A DNA stretch of 64,000 nt from contig NZ_FOCL01000001.1 of NCBI RefSeq assembly GCF_900110105.1, forward strand, positions 682,001-746,000. Direction: 5' to 3'. The notes under the pieces are model-generated. The model saw only the letters and a list, made by a program, of their open reading frames with translations. It was not told where the DNA came from and searched no databases. The stretch comes from Mucilaginibacter gossypiicola. Its GTDB lineage: Bacteria > Bacteroidota > Bacteroidia > Sphingobacteriales > Sphingobacteriaceae. Both the position numbers and the translations under genes were made by a program. This document shows, one piece after another, positions 1 through 8,166 of the stretch (positions within the stretch are counted from its first letter, which is position 1; each line of letters begins with the position of its first letter).

Positions 1-707
1 GGCTATCAAGGGAAGGAGGATTTTTTGCATCTCTTTTAGGCACCACATTTTTTGTATTGATCAATGACCCTAAGATAAAAAGCGGGAAGAAAAAATTTTA
101 CATTACCTTTTTAATAATTGGCATCATAATATCACTTTCAAAAACCACCCTGATATTATTGATAGTGCCGTTCATTTTACTTTTTAGAAGATATTTAAAC
201 ATGCTGCAGGAATATGGTGTGGCCATTGTTTACACCATTATCCTGATAATATTTTTTAATCACCTGCTATTAACATCCGACTTTTTTACCGACGTTGCCA
301 ATAACTCAATGGTTCACCGTTTTTCGGGATACGCACTCACACCATACGCAAGTTTGATCGATTTTGTAAGGGGGATTAGCATTTATGATTTAATGGAACG
401 GTCCAGAAAAGGCATGGAAGCCATGACACTTGAATTTAGAGATTCAGGAATAAAGGAGTTTTGTGGTCTTCCGGCACTTTATTTGGGATATGGGGTTCAA
501 GTGTTTGCTTTGTTTTTAATTTTTACAAGGTATCTAAATTTAAAAGGTATCGGTATTGCGCTTATTATTATTCTGACAACAAATGTTAGCCCGCTAACTT
601 GCGATGGTTTCGTAGTAATTTCCTGGTTTTTTGCTTTTTATATTAGTAATAATATTAACAAGTCAGCAAATTCCACTTCACTTTTACCCAACGTTAATAT
701 TCAGTAA
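1..707 (+). CDS. O-antigen ligase/polymerase-like membrane protein (5' partial)
   Basis: The reading frame is open from base 3 to the stop at 705-707, so the gene begins before the window. A TTG at 57 is an internal codon, not a convincing start. The visible C-terminal part of about 234 residues has four or five hydrophobic segments with few charges between them (for example around bases 105-170, 220-290, 475-535 and 550-650). A basic stretch precedes a Ser-Lys-Thr-Thr segment, as in Wzy/WaaL-type proteins. Such proteins polymerise or ligate undecaprenyl-linked glycans at the inner membrane. The two glycosyltransferases immediately downstream fit a surface polysaccharide locus. The assignment rests on topology and context, since no catalytic motif is visible in this fragment. 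Confidence 0.6.
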   Translation, partial: LSREGGFFASLLGTTFFVLINDPKIKSGKKKFYITFLIIGIIISLSKTTLILLIVPFILLFRRYLNMLQEYGVAIVYTIILIIFFNHLLLTSDFFTDVANNSMVHRFSGYALTPYASLIDFVRGISIYDLMERSRKGMEAMTLEFRDSGIKEFCGLPALYLGYGVQVFALFLIFTRYLNLKGIGIALIIILTTNVSPLTCDGFVVISWFFAFYISNNINKSANSTSLLPNVNIQ

Positions 708-718
708 TAACCTTAATT

Positions 719-1792
719 TTGGAAAAACAAAAAAAAAATATCATTATTAACGCCCGCTTCCTTACCCAAAAACTTACTGGCGTACAACGTTTTGCTATTG
801 AAATAGCAAGGCAATTAAACGAAATGATGCCCGATCTTGTTTTTGTAGCCCCTTCAGATATCATTCACCATGAAGTGGCAGCTGAATTAAACGTAATTAT
901 TATAGGAAAATGCAAAGGAGTTATGTGGGAGCAGCTTGATTTACCTCTGTATTTAAAAAGGAATAACAAACCACTTCTTATTAACCTATGCAATGTTGCG
1001 CCGCTGTTTTATACCAACCAGGTCATAACTATACATGACGTTGCCTCTTTCGTTAATCCGCAATGGTTCAGCAAAAACTTTGTCAGATTTTATAAATTTC
1101 TGATGCCGCGGATCAGTAAGAAGGCTAAACTAATATTCACAGTCAGCGATTTTTCCAAAGCCGAAATCATAAAGTATCTCCATGTAGATGCCGTAAAAAT
1201 AAAAGTTGTATACAATGGCGTATCGGAGCTTCCTGCTCCTTCGTTTATTGAAACAAATTATGGCAAATACATACTGGCAGTTGGATCAATTGATAAAAGG
1301 AAAAATATCCAGAACCTGGTGGAGGCTTTTGGGTTAATTAAGCATAAGAACTTTAAACTTATAATTGTTGGCGATAGCAATGCTATTTTTAACAATGAGG
1401 GTAATGAAAATCTGAAAACACGCAACGATATTATATTTACCGGGAGGGTTAACGATCATGAACTGGCTAATTTATATACCGGAGCACAATTGTTTGCGTA
1501 TCCAAGTTTATATGAAGGCTTCGGGATCCCGCCGCTTGAAGCAATGGCTTACGGCTGCCCCACTTTAGTATCTGATATAGGCAGTTTGCGTGAAGTTTGT
1601 GGCAATGCCAGCATGTATATAAACCCACTTGATACAAAAGAGATTTCAAAGGGTATTGATTTACTCATTGATGATAGCACATTACGTAACACTCTTGTTA
1701 AAAATGGGAACCAAAATTTAAAGCGGTTTAGCTGGGAAAACTCGGCCATGCAAATTTTTAATTCTATTACTTTTTTAATTGCACAATCTTGA
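719..1792 (+). CDS. Glycosyltransferase family 4 (GT-B fold)
   Basis: A 357-residue protein with the GT4 pattern. Near the N-terminus is the acceptor-side motif LTGVQRFAIEIARQL, and the C-terminal donor domain carries the E-x7-E motif YEGFGIPPLEAMAYGCPTL. KRKNIQNLVEAF around residue 200 is the usual start of the C-terminal Rossmann half. It most resembles mannosyltransferases of O-antigen and exopolysaccharide loci, adding a nucleotide-activated sugar to a lipid-linked glycan at the inner face of the membrane. The first usable start is a TTG, 11 bp after the previous stop. Its stop overlaps the next gene start by 4 nt (TTGA), so the two are translationally coupled. Sugar specificity cannot be read from sequence. 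Confidence 0.88.
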   Translation: MEKQKKNIIINARFLTQKLTGVQRFAIEIARQLNEMMPDLVFVAPSDIIHHEVAAELNVIIIGKCKGVMWEQLDLPLYLKRNNKPLLINLCNVAPLFYTNQVITIHDVASFVNPQWFSKNFVRFYKFLMPRISKKAKLIFTVSDFSKAEIIKYLHVDAVKIKVVYNGVSELPAPSFIETNYGKYILAVGSIDKRKNIQNLVEAFGLIKHKNFKLIIVGDSNAIFNNEGNENLKTRNDIIFTGRVNDHELANLYTGAQLFAYPSLYEGFGIPPLEAMAYGCPTLVSDIGSLREVCGNASMYINPLDTKEISKGIDLLIDDSTLRNTLVKNGNQNLKRFSWENSAMQIFNSITFLIAQS

Positions 1793-2907
1793 AAGTCGCA
1801 TTAGTACACGAATGGCTTACCGTAATTGGTGGCTCTGAAAATGTTTTCAAAGAAATTGCTGCATTGTATCCCGATGCAGATATTTATACGTTGGTAGCCC
1901 GCGATGAAACCATCGTGAAACTTGGCCTTTCTGACCATAAAGTTACAACCTCTTTTATTCAGAAATTGCCATTTGCCAAAACCAAATACAGAGCGTACCT
2001 ACCTCTGTTTCCCTTGGCGGTAGAACAATTTGATCTCTCGAGCTATGATTTGATCATTTCATCTTCACATGCTGTAGCCAAGGGAGCTTTAACTAATTCC
2101 AACCAAATCCATGTTTGCTATTGCCATTCGCCGATACGTTATGCCTGGGACTTGCACCACCAATATTTGAAAGAATCGGGGTTGGATAAAGGTTTGAAAG
2201 GATTCATAGCAAAATATCTGCTGCACCGCATCAGGATATGGGATATCATAAGCACCAACCGCGTTGATCATTTTATTGCTAATTCAAATTATATAGCTAA
2301 GCGAATTAAAAAGGTTTACGGACGGGAAAGCAAGGTTATATATCCAAATGTAGCTACCGAAGACTTTTTACCTGTTTATGAGAAAAAAGATTACTATGTT
2401 ACCTGTTCGAGATTTGTTCCTTACAAAAAAATTGATCTGATTGTACAGGCATTTGCTCAAATGCCTGACAAAAAATTATATGTGATTGGTGAGGGGCCGG
2501 ATTTCAAAAAGGTGAGCAAATTAGCCGCCCCAAATACAATATTACTCGGTTATCAATCCTTTGATGTGCTTAAAAAATATCTCGCCGAAGCTAAAGCCTT
2601 TGTATTTGCCGCCGAAGAAGATTTTGGTATTTTACCTGTTGAAGCCCAGGCTTGTGGCACCCCAGTGATTGCCTTTGGTAAAGGCGGCGCGTTGGAAAGC
2701 GTCATAGAAAACAAAACAGGGATATTCTTTTATGAGCAGTCTGCAAAAGCTATTAAAGAAGCCGTTGAGGCTTTCGAGGTTAACATATCATTATTTAATT
2801 ATAAAGAAATCACCCAGCACGCCTCTTCTTTTTCAACAGATAGATTTAAAAATGAGTTAATTAGCTGCATTAATCAAAAAATACAAAATAAAATAGAAAA
2901 TAATTAG
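1789..2907 (+). CDS. Glycosyltransferase family 4
   Basis: A 372-residue GT4 enzyme. The N-terminus MKVALVHEWLTVIGGSE is the classic glycine-rich first loop of the GT-B fold. The C-terminal half has the donor-binding E-x7-E motif EEDFGILPVEAQACGTPV near residue 280. The segment CYCHSPIRYAWDLHHQYL around residue 107 is typical of mannosyltransferases in capsule loci. The TTG start lies inside the stop of the preceding gene (4-nt overlap). About 120 bp of AT-rich DNA with no hairpin I can defend separates it from the next gene, which has its own promoter box. Expected role: adding one sugar to the lipid-linked repeat unit. Donor and linkage are unknown. Confidence 0.88.
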   Translation: MKVALVHEWLTVIGGSENVFKEIAALYPDADIYTLVARDETIVKLGLSDHKVTTSFIQKLPFAKTKYRAYLPLFPLAVEQFDLSSYDLIISSSHAVAKGALTNSNQIHVCYCHSPIRYAWDLHHQYLKESGLDKGLKGFIAKYLLHRIRIWDIISTNRVDHFIANSNYIAKRIKKVYGRESKVIYPNVATEDFLPVYEKKDYYVTCSRFVPYKKIDLIVQAFAQMPDKKLYVIGEGPDFKKVSKLAAPNTILLGYQSFDVLKKYLAEAKAFVFAAEEDFGILPVEAQACGTPVIAFGKGGALESVIENKTGIFFYEQSAKAIKEAVEAFEVNISLFNYKEITQHASSFSTDRFKNELISCINQKIQNKIENN

Positions 2908-3000
2908 TTTATAGCTGTAGCGTTTCAGATGTAGTCCCCGTAATTAAGTTTAACAAACATTGATTTTATTTTAAAAAACAATTCGTTTTAGTAAAATTAT

Positions 3001-3008
3001 TATATTTG
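3001..3008 (+). promoter_or_regulatory. Bacteroidota -7 promoter box TATATTTG
   Basis: TATATTTG matches the Bacteroidota consensus TAnnTTTG exactly. It lies 22 bp before the ATG of the polyprenyl sugar transferase at 3031. No clear -33 TTTG is seen at the right distance. Confidence 0.5.
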
Positions 3009-3030
3009 CACAACTTAACCCTGATCGCAA

Positions 3031-4374
3031 ATGCGTTACTCAAGATTACTCCAACCATTTACATTTTTATGTGATTTAATATTATTAAATATCGCACTCC
3101 AATGTGCTCATTTACTTATACTTACGTTCTATTCGTCCGAAATACAGTCAATCGACTTTTTATTATTAGTTAATCTAACCTGGGTCACTATAGCTTCGGT
3201 AACTAAAAACTATACTATAAAAAGGCCACTGATATTAAGTGACAATTTAAGCAAATTCATGTCCTCGATAGTGTACCATCTCGTAATGGTTCTGGGCATA
3301 GTTTATTTCTTTAAACTTTATGAGGTAAGCAGAATGGTAATGTTTTGCACTTATCTTTTGTTTTTCATTTTAATAGTAGTACAACGCTCTTTGATCTTTT
3401 TCACGCTTGATTATATTCGAAAAAAAGGCTATAACATTAAGCACGTTATAATCATTGGAAATGCAGATATCGTTAATAGGGTAAAAAAATCATTTTCACG
3501 GCACCCGGAATATGGATACAATTTCATCACCACCATACCTGAAGAAATGATTGAAAGTATGCCTCACGAGGTATTATTTGATAAAATACTCGAAGCCAGG
3601 CCTGATGAAGCATTTATATGCTATAAATTTATGGATCAGCTTTTATTGAATAAACTTGTGGCCCTGGGCGATCATCATTCCATAAAGATCAAATTAGTGT
3701 CGGATCTTGTTCTTGATAACAGCTATGCCAGTATTGTCAATTATGAAAATTTGCCGGTAATACAAATTTCTTCATCAATTGAAATCAGCCTTAAAATTAT
3801 TTTATTTAAACGCTGCTTTGACATTTTGTTTTCGCTTTTTGTAATGATTCCAGGCCTCCCTGTGTTTATTGTATTAGCCATAGTAACCAAGCTAACTTCA
3901 AAAGGCCCAGTTTTTTATCGCCAGGAAAGAATTGGCAGGAATCACAAACCATTCAGCATGTATAAGTTCAGAAGCATGTACGTAAACTCAGAACAGGCTG
4001 TTCCCTTACTGTCAAAAGATAAAGACCCGAGAATTACTAAATGGGGTTTATTTTTACGTAAATCCCGCCTGGACGAGTTGCCGCAATTTTGGAATGTTTT
4101 AAAAGGAGATATGTCTATTGTTGGGCCAAGGCCGGAGCGGCAATATTTTATCGAGCAACTTATAGAAGAATCGCCTAATTATAAAAAACTATTTAAACTT
4201 AAACCCGGCCTTACTTCTATAGGCCAGGTAAACTATGGTTATGCGGAAAATGTCCAGGAAATGCGCGACAGAATTCGTTATGACCTTATTTATTTAAAGA
4301 ACATCAACTTTAATAACGACTTAGGCATAATTTTCCAAACTATAAAGGTAATGGTGCAGCTTAAGGGTAAGTAA
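3031..4374 (+). CDS. Polyprenyl-phosphate sugar phosphotransferase (WcaJ/PNPT family)
   Basis: A 447-residue initiating transferase. It should move a sugar-1-phosphate from a UDP-sugar to undecaprenyl phosphate, the first step of repeat-unit synthesis. About four hydrophobic N-terminal helices are followed by a Rossmann-like soluble domain (residues about 140-240) and a further membrane helix near 260. The catalytic bacterial-sugar-transferase domain contains GPVFYRQERIGRNHKPF, YKFRSM, LRKSRLDELPQFWNVLKGDM and SIVGPRPER. These are the conserved PNPT motifs, including the Asp-Glu-Leu-Pro-Gln block. The length fits the long WcaJ type. The C-terminus IGQVNYGYAEN differs from the WAQVNGxRGET ending of the paralogue at 6555-7958, which suggests a different sugar substrate. 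Confidence 0.9.
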   Translation: MRYSRLLQPFTFLCDLILLNIALQCAHLLILTFYSSEIQSIDFLLLVNLTWVTIASVTKNYTIKRPLILSDNLSKFMSSIVYHLVMVLGIVYFFKLYEVSRMVMFCTYLLFFILIVVQRSLIFFTLDYIRKKGYNIKHVIIIGNADIVNRVKKSFSRHPEYGYNFITTIPEEMIESMPHEVLFDKILEARPDEAFICYKFMDQLLLNKLVALGDHHSIKIKLVSDLVLDNSYASIVNYENLPVIQISSSIEISLKIILFKRCFDILFSLFVMIPGLPVFIVLAIVTKLTSKGPVFYRQERIGRNHKPFSMYKFRSMYVNSEQAVPLLSKDKDPRITKWGLFLRKSRLDELPQFWNVLKGDMSIVGPRPERQYFIEQLIEESPNYKKLFKLKPGLTSIGQVNYGYAENVQEMRDRIRYDLIYLKNINFNNDLGIIFQTIKVMVQLKGK

Positions 4375-4435
4375 TACAGTATTACACAGCTGCCCATGAA
4401 CCCGGGGTAACGTGTGGTAAAACTTATAGGTAATT

Positions 4436-4479
4436 AAAAACAAAGCAGGACGTTTCATTACACCCTGCTTTGTTTTTTT
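4436..4479 (+). terminator. Intrinsic terminator after the sugar transferase
   Basis: CAAAGCAGG (4441-4449) pairs perfectly with CCTGCTTTG (4464-4472), followed by seven T and preceded by five A, so it could work on both strands. It closes the plus-strand polysaccharide cluster. The rest of the gap, 4480-4719, holds no hairpin, repeat or promoter that I can support. Confidence 0.75.
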
Positions 4480-4719
4480 GATATAAACAGGTTTAACTTC
4501 ACTTTACGAAAACAATGTTGTTCCGGGTACGATAGAGCCAGAAAGTGGCGCCTGATAGCCTTATATCCCCTATCGCAGCAAAACACCGCCCGGCATTACA
4601 TGAAATGGTAACAACCTATCTCTTACAATCGGTTGCTCCCATCACATACTTGGCGAAAATCTGCCGTTCAACTATTTATAAAAATCATATATTCGATTAT
4701 AATCAATGCAATTGAGTTT

Positions 4720-5358
4720 ATGACTTTCGATATAGAAATCCTGATCAGGTTTTTGCTGGCCCTTTTGTGGGGTGGACTTGTAGGCGCCGAGCGAGAGTAT
4801 CACGGCAAAGCGGCTGGTTTCCGTACAACCATTATGATATCTTTTGGTGCATGTTTTTTCACCTTGATGTCAACAGCCATCGGTTCTCCCAATAATGCAG
4901 ACAGGATTGCCTCAAACGTTGTCACAGGCATTGGCTTTCTTGGTGCCGGTGTTATTTTCAGAGGCGAAAATCGGGTTAATGGCATCACTACAGCAGCTAC
5001 TATCTGGGCGGTTGCTGCAGTAGGAATGGGCATTGGTGCCGGTTATTACTTAGCAGCCGGCTGTGCCAGTATAATGATCCTGTTCATACTTGCAGTACTT
5101 CCTTTCTTTCAAAAGAAAATAGACTATTATAATCAATCCAAAACATTTTACATTAAATGCCCTGTTTCAGCAAATGGCATCACATTATGCGAAAATATGA
5201 TGAAAGATCATAAACTGAAATTCAAGATGGTTAAAAGGGTTAAAGAAAGTAATTATATGCTTTTAACATGGCAACTTCAAGGACCTTCTGCAAAAATGGA
5301 GCTGTTCATTAACTCAATTACTGATCTTTCTCTTATCGAACATTTTGAGTTTTCGTGA
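4720..5358 (+). CDS. MgtC/SapB family membrane protein
   Basis: With the ATG at 4720 the product is 212 residues. An upstream in-frame TTG at 4633 would add 29 residues that do not belong to the family. The N-terminal half shows the MgtC signature: LWGGLVGAEREYHGKAAGFRT, then SNVVTGIGFLGAGVIF, then VNGITTAATIWAVAAVGMGIGAG, spread over four or five membrane helices. The C-terminal soluble part of about 80 residues looks like a small ACT-like regulatory domain. Family members affect Mg2+ homeostasis, F-ATPase activity or membrane potential and are often stress induced. No Mg2+-sensing leader is recognisable upstream. The gene stands alone between a terminator and the tRNA. Confidence 0.85.
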   Translation: MTFDIEILIRFLLALLWGGLVGAEREYHGKAAGFRTTIMISFGACFFTLMSTAIGSPNNADRIASNVVTGIGFLGAGVIFRGENRVNGITTAATIWAVAAVGMGIGAGYYLAAGCASIMILFILAVLPFFQKKIDYYNQSKTFYIKCPVSANGITLCENMMKDHKLKFKMVKRVKESNYMLLTWQLQGPSAKMELFINSITDLSLIEHFEFS

Positions 5359-5543
5359 TACAATTACTGTTTGTTCCATGTAGACGTCGGTTTAGTTATT
5401 GATACATGTTTGAAAATAGGAAACACTTTGGTATACGGGTAGATGGAGTACTTTACTCGCTTATATCGATGGATAAAATAAGTCCCCCCAACTTTTCTAC
5501 CTGATCCGGATTACCATGAACAATCATGGTAATGTTTAAATAC

Positions 5544-5575
5544 AAAAAGTCCCTTTAAATTGCTTCAAAGGGACT
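5544..5575 (-). terminator. Intrinsic terminator downstream of tRNA-Leu
   Basis: On the minus strand AGTCCCTTT (5575-5567) pairs perfectly with AAAGGGACT (5556-5548) and runs into five T. It lies 14 bp beyond the 3' end of the tRNA. A weaker T-tract on the plus side could make it bidirectional for the MgtC gene. The stretch 5359-5543 shows nothing else. Confidence 0.65.
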
Positions 5576-5589
5576 CTCGTCTTTTTTAG

Positions 5590-5671
5590 TGCGGAAGAAG
5601 GGACTCGAACCCCCACGCCGTGAAGCGCCAGATCCTAAGTCTGGTGCGGCTACCAATTACGCCACTTCCGC
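5590..5671 (-). tRNA. tRNA-Leu (anticodon UAG)
   Basis: The 82-nt minus-strand sequence folds as a class II tRNA. The acceptor stem GCGGAAG pairs with CTTCCGC, followed by discriminator A. The anticodon stem CCAGA/TCTGG encloses loop CTTAGGA with anticodon TAG. There is a long variable arm (roughly CGCTTCACGGCG) and a T-arm GGGGGTTCGAGTCCC region. Mature CCA is not fully encoded, since only AC follows the acceptor. UAG reads CUN leucine codons. The nearby -7 box and downstream terminator suggest a stand-alone gene. Confidence 0.95.
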
Positions 5672-5691
5672 GTTTCTGTTTTAACAGGCTG

Positions 5692-5699
5692 CAAAGATA
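5692..5699 (-). promoter_or_regulatory. -7 promoter box TATCTTTG for tRNA-Leu
   Basis: Read on the minus strand this is TATCTTTG, an exact TAnnTTTG match about 20 bp before the tRNA 5' end. The -33 element is not clear in the T-rich DNA upstream. Confidence 0.5.
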
Positions 5700-5764
5700 G
5701 TGTTTAATATTATACTTAAAAACATAATTTTCATTTTTTTGCTATCATGCTCATTTAGTAGCAA

Positions 5765-6553
5765 TTAATTTTCCATCACCCCCTTCAACAGTTGTTTAAA
5801 GTACATTGGAGCATATAAAAGTCGGTTACCATACCAGGAAAACATTTCACCATCTACCAAAATCACTTTGGCGTCAGGCAAAATGGCCTTAAACTCATTT
5901 ATATGTTTTTCGCGAAATGGATATGGCTCAGTTGACAGAAAAACAAGGTCTGGCTTAGCAGCAATCAGGGCATCCGCATCAATTTCCGGATAACGCTCAA
6001 CATCTGTTACATTATTTAACCCGCATATTTGCATCATACAATCAATGAAAGTTCCCTTGCCTGCAAGCATATAGGGTTTACGCCAAATGAGGTAAGCGAC
6101 ATTGAGCTTGGTTGAGGAAAGCTTTATGCCATTAAGCAGATGCTTTATTTCCTTGCAGAGATCGTTTGCTTGTTCCAGCCGACCAGTAACATCACCAATG
6201 CCGTTAATCATTTGTAGGGCCGAATCCAGGTCAAAAATATCACTAATCCATACCGGACAAATATTCATTAATTCTTCTACCTGAAAACGGTCGTTCTCTT
6301 CTTTATTGGCAATAATTAAATCAGGGTTAAGCAACCGGATTTTTGCAATATCAAGTTGCTTGGTCCCCCCTATTTTAGCAATTGATTTAACGTTTTCCGC
6401 GGGGTGAATGCAAAACTTAGTAACGCCAATTACCCTGGCATCTAAGCCAAGGTAAAAAAGCAATTCTGTTTGAGATGGTACAATAGAAATGATACGGTTA
6501 GGCGGCCGGGAAAGTTTAACCTCTCGATTTAGCTGATCCCGGAATATCAGCAT
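5765..6553 (-). CDS. BtuF/TroA-like helical-backbone metal-receptor protein, no signal peptide
   Basis: A 262-residue protein of the periplasmic-binding-protein superfamily that binds cobalamin or chelated metals (BtuF, FhuD type). Visible features are the first lobe RIISIVPSQTELLFYLGLDARVIGVTKFC, then TKQLDIAKIRLLNPDLIIANKEEN, a backbone helix near residues 110-145, and the second lobe DADALIAAKPDLVFLSTEPYPF. BtuF-like proteins are normally exported, yet this one starts directly with MLIFRDQLNREV and has neither a signal peptide nor a lipobox. Its start lies 1 bp after the stop of the sugar transferase at 6555-7958, so they are probably co-transcribed. No ABC permease or ATPase is present nearby. 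A cytoplasmic corrinoid or metal-binding role is possible but unproven. Confidence 0.72.
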   Translation of the reverse strand: MLIFRDQLNREVKLSRPPNRIISIVPSQTELLFYLGLDARVIGVTKFCIHPAENVKSIAKIGGTKQLDIAKIRLLNPDLIIANKEENDRFQVEELMNICPVWISDIFDLDSALQMINGIGDVTGRLEQANDLCKEIKHLLNGIKLSSTKLNVAYLIWRKPYMLAGKGTFIDCMMQICGLNNVTDVERYPEIDADALIAAKPDLVFLSTEPYPFREKHINEFKAILPDAKVILVDGEMFSWYGNRLLYAPMYFKQLLKGVMEN

Positions 6554-6554
6554 G

Positions 6555-7958
6555 TTAAAATGCGTTCTTTTCGCCTTTAAACACGTTCCATACGGTCAGG
6601 AATATGATTTTCATATCCAGCAGGAACGACCAGTTTTCAAGATACCAAACATCGGCCTCAACGCGCTCAAGCATCGCCTGGGTGGTTTGAGTTTCGCCTC
6701 TTAAGCCAGACACCTGGGCCCAACCGGTAATGCCCGGCTTAAGAAAATGTCTTACCATAAAGGTATCAATGAGTTGCGAATATTGTTGAGTATGGCTTAT
6801 CATATGTGGCCTTGGCCCAACAATAGACATGTTGCCTAATATAACGTTAAAAAACTGCGGCAATTCGTCAATACTGGTTTTACGGATAAAAGCTCCTGAC
6901 TTAGTTATGCGCGAATCACCACGCGTGGCCTGTTTTTTATCCGAATCATGATTAACCCTCATGCTACGGAATTTATAGCATTTAAAAGGCTTATTGTCCC
7001 TGCCGGAACGCTCCTGAACGAAGAATATCGGCCCCTTTGATTCGAGCTTTATAATAATGGCCAGGATAGGGAAAAGCCAGCTAAAAATAAACAGGATAAC
7101 AAATATCGAAAAACAGATGTCAAATAAGCGTTTGATAGAACGGTTAAGCATATTCTCCAAAGGTTCGGGCCTTACGGATATGATTGGAATATGACCAAAA
7201 CTTTGTATAAACGTTGGCTTTTTGGCATAATCGTAATATTCAGGCACAAACTTAAACCTGATCAGGTTTTTATCGGCGTCAAGCATCAACTGCTCTATCT
7301 TGTCTGCATCTGAATTTGGAAGCGTACAAAATATTTCATCAACCTTATTATTAAGCACATAGCTTATGCAGTCATTAGTACCGCCTAAATAAAGATTTTT
7401 ATCCAGAACAGTATCGATCCCGTCATCAAAAAAACCTACAAGATTGTAACCGCGTTCGGGGTTTTGTTTAAAAAAGCTGTAAAGATCCGATCCGATCCGG
7501 CCTCCGCCAATAATGATAACCGTACGTGTATCAATAAGTGAAGAGCGGTCGCTTTTACGGATGGTAAGGAATATCAGCTTCCACAAACCAAGCAGAAAAC
7601 CAAACAATGCCAACGAATAAAACAGATACTCACGCGTTATAAAATACGCATTAGTTCCTATCAATATAATGATAGTGAAACAGATAAAGCTTACAAACAG
7701 CAAATAGGTTTTAATTACGCCGCGATAAGTTTTAATTGAATCTTTATTAAGTACATGCTCATACAAGCCGGTAATATTTGCAGACAACAGCCAGATAAGG
7801 TTAAAAACCAACACAATAGGCAAGTATTTCCTGTTGTTTATCCAAAAGATGTATGACCGGTCTTCGATGAAGTAAGAAATTACCATGCTCATATTAAGTA
7901 TAATATAATCGATGGTAAGGTTCACTGCTTTAATAAAAGTAGCGTATCTGTGAATCAT
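6555..7958 (-). CDS. Undecaprenyl-phosphate glucose phosphotransferase (WcaJ-like)
   Basis: A 467-residue PNPT enzyme that starts lipid-linked exopolysaccharide synthesis. Four N-terminal membrane helices precede a Rossmann-like domain with TVIIIGGGRIGSDLYSFF (about residues 145-165). A fifth helix lies near 280. The catalytic domain carries GPIFFVQERSGRDNKPFKCY, YKFRSM, RITKSGAFIRKTSIDELPQF and SIVGPRPHM, ending with GWAQVSGLRGET. This matches the colanic-acid WcaJ type more closely than the paralogue at 3031-4374. About 200 bp of AT-rich DNA with no clear signal precedes it. Two initiating transferases 2.2 kb apart on opposite strands suggest two glycan products or two assembly branches. 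The glucose specificity is inferred from the family. Confidence 0.9.
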   Translation of the reverse strand: MIHRYATFIKAVNLTIDYIILNMSMVISYFIEDRSYIFWINNRKYLPIVLVFNLIWLLSANITGLYEHVLNKDSIKTYRGVIKTYLLFVSFICFTIIILIGTNAYFITREYLFYSLALFGFLLGLWKLIFLTIRKSDRSSLIDTRTVIIIGGGRIGSDLYSFFKQNPERGYNLVGFFDDGIDTVLDKNLYLGGTNDCISYVLNNKVDEIFCTLPNSDADKIEQLMLDADKNLIRFKFVPEYYDYAKKPTFIQSFGHIPIISVRPEPLENMLNRSIKRLFDICFSIFVILFIFSWLFPILAIIIKLESKGPIFFVQERSGRDNKPFKCYKFRSMRVNHDSDKKQATRGDSRITKSGAFIRKTSIDELPQFFNVILGNMSIVGPRPHMISHTQQYSQLIDTFMVRHFLKPGITGWAQVSGLRGETQTTQAMLERVEADVWYLENWSFLLDMKIIFLTVWNVFKGEKNAF

Positions 7959-8166
7959 GTATATGTGCTTATGTAGTATGCAACCTGCTAAAATTACTAT
8001 AATTATTTATAAATAACAATGTCATAATTAAATGAAGACACCGTTACAAATGTATTATTCCCACAGCCACAAAATTAAAAATTAAGAAATTTATTCAAAA
8101 TGAAATCTCTGTTAACAGTGAAAAAAATATGAATTTTATGTGAAAAAATAATTGTAAAAACAACAT

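Noticed and set aside
2976..2995. AAACAATTCGTTTTAGTAAA before the first sugar transferase resembles the PUL operator
   Set aside because: It shares TCGTTTTAGTAA with the site at 30756, but its orientation relative to the gene is reversed and the locus is not part of the PUL. I treat it as chance until tested.
4633..4719. TTG start of the MgtC-like gene at 4633
   Set aside because: The extra 29 residues are not family-like, and ATG 4720 begins right at the first helix.
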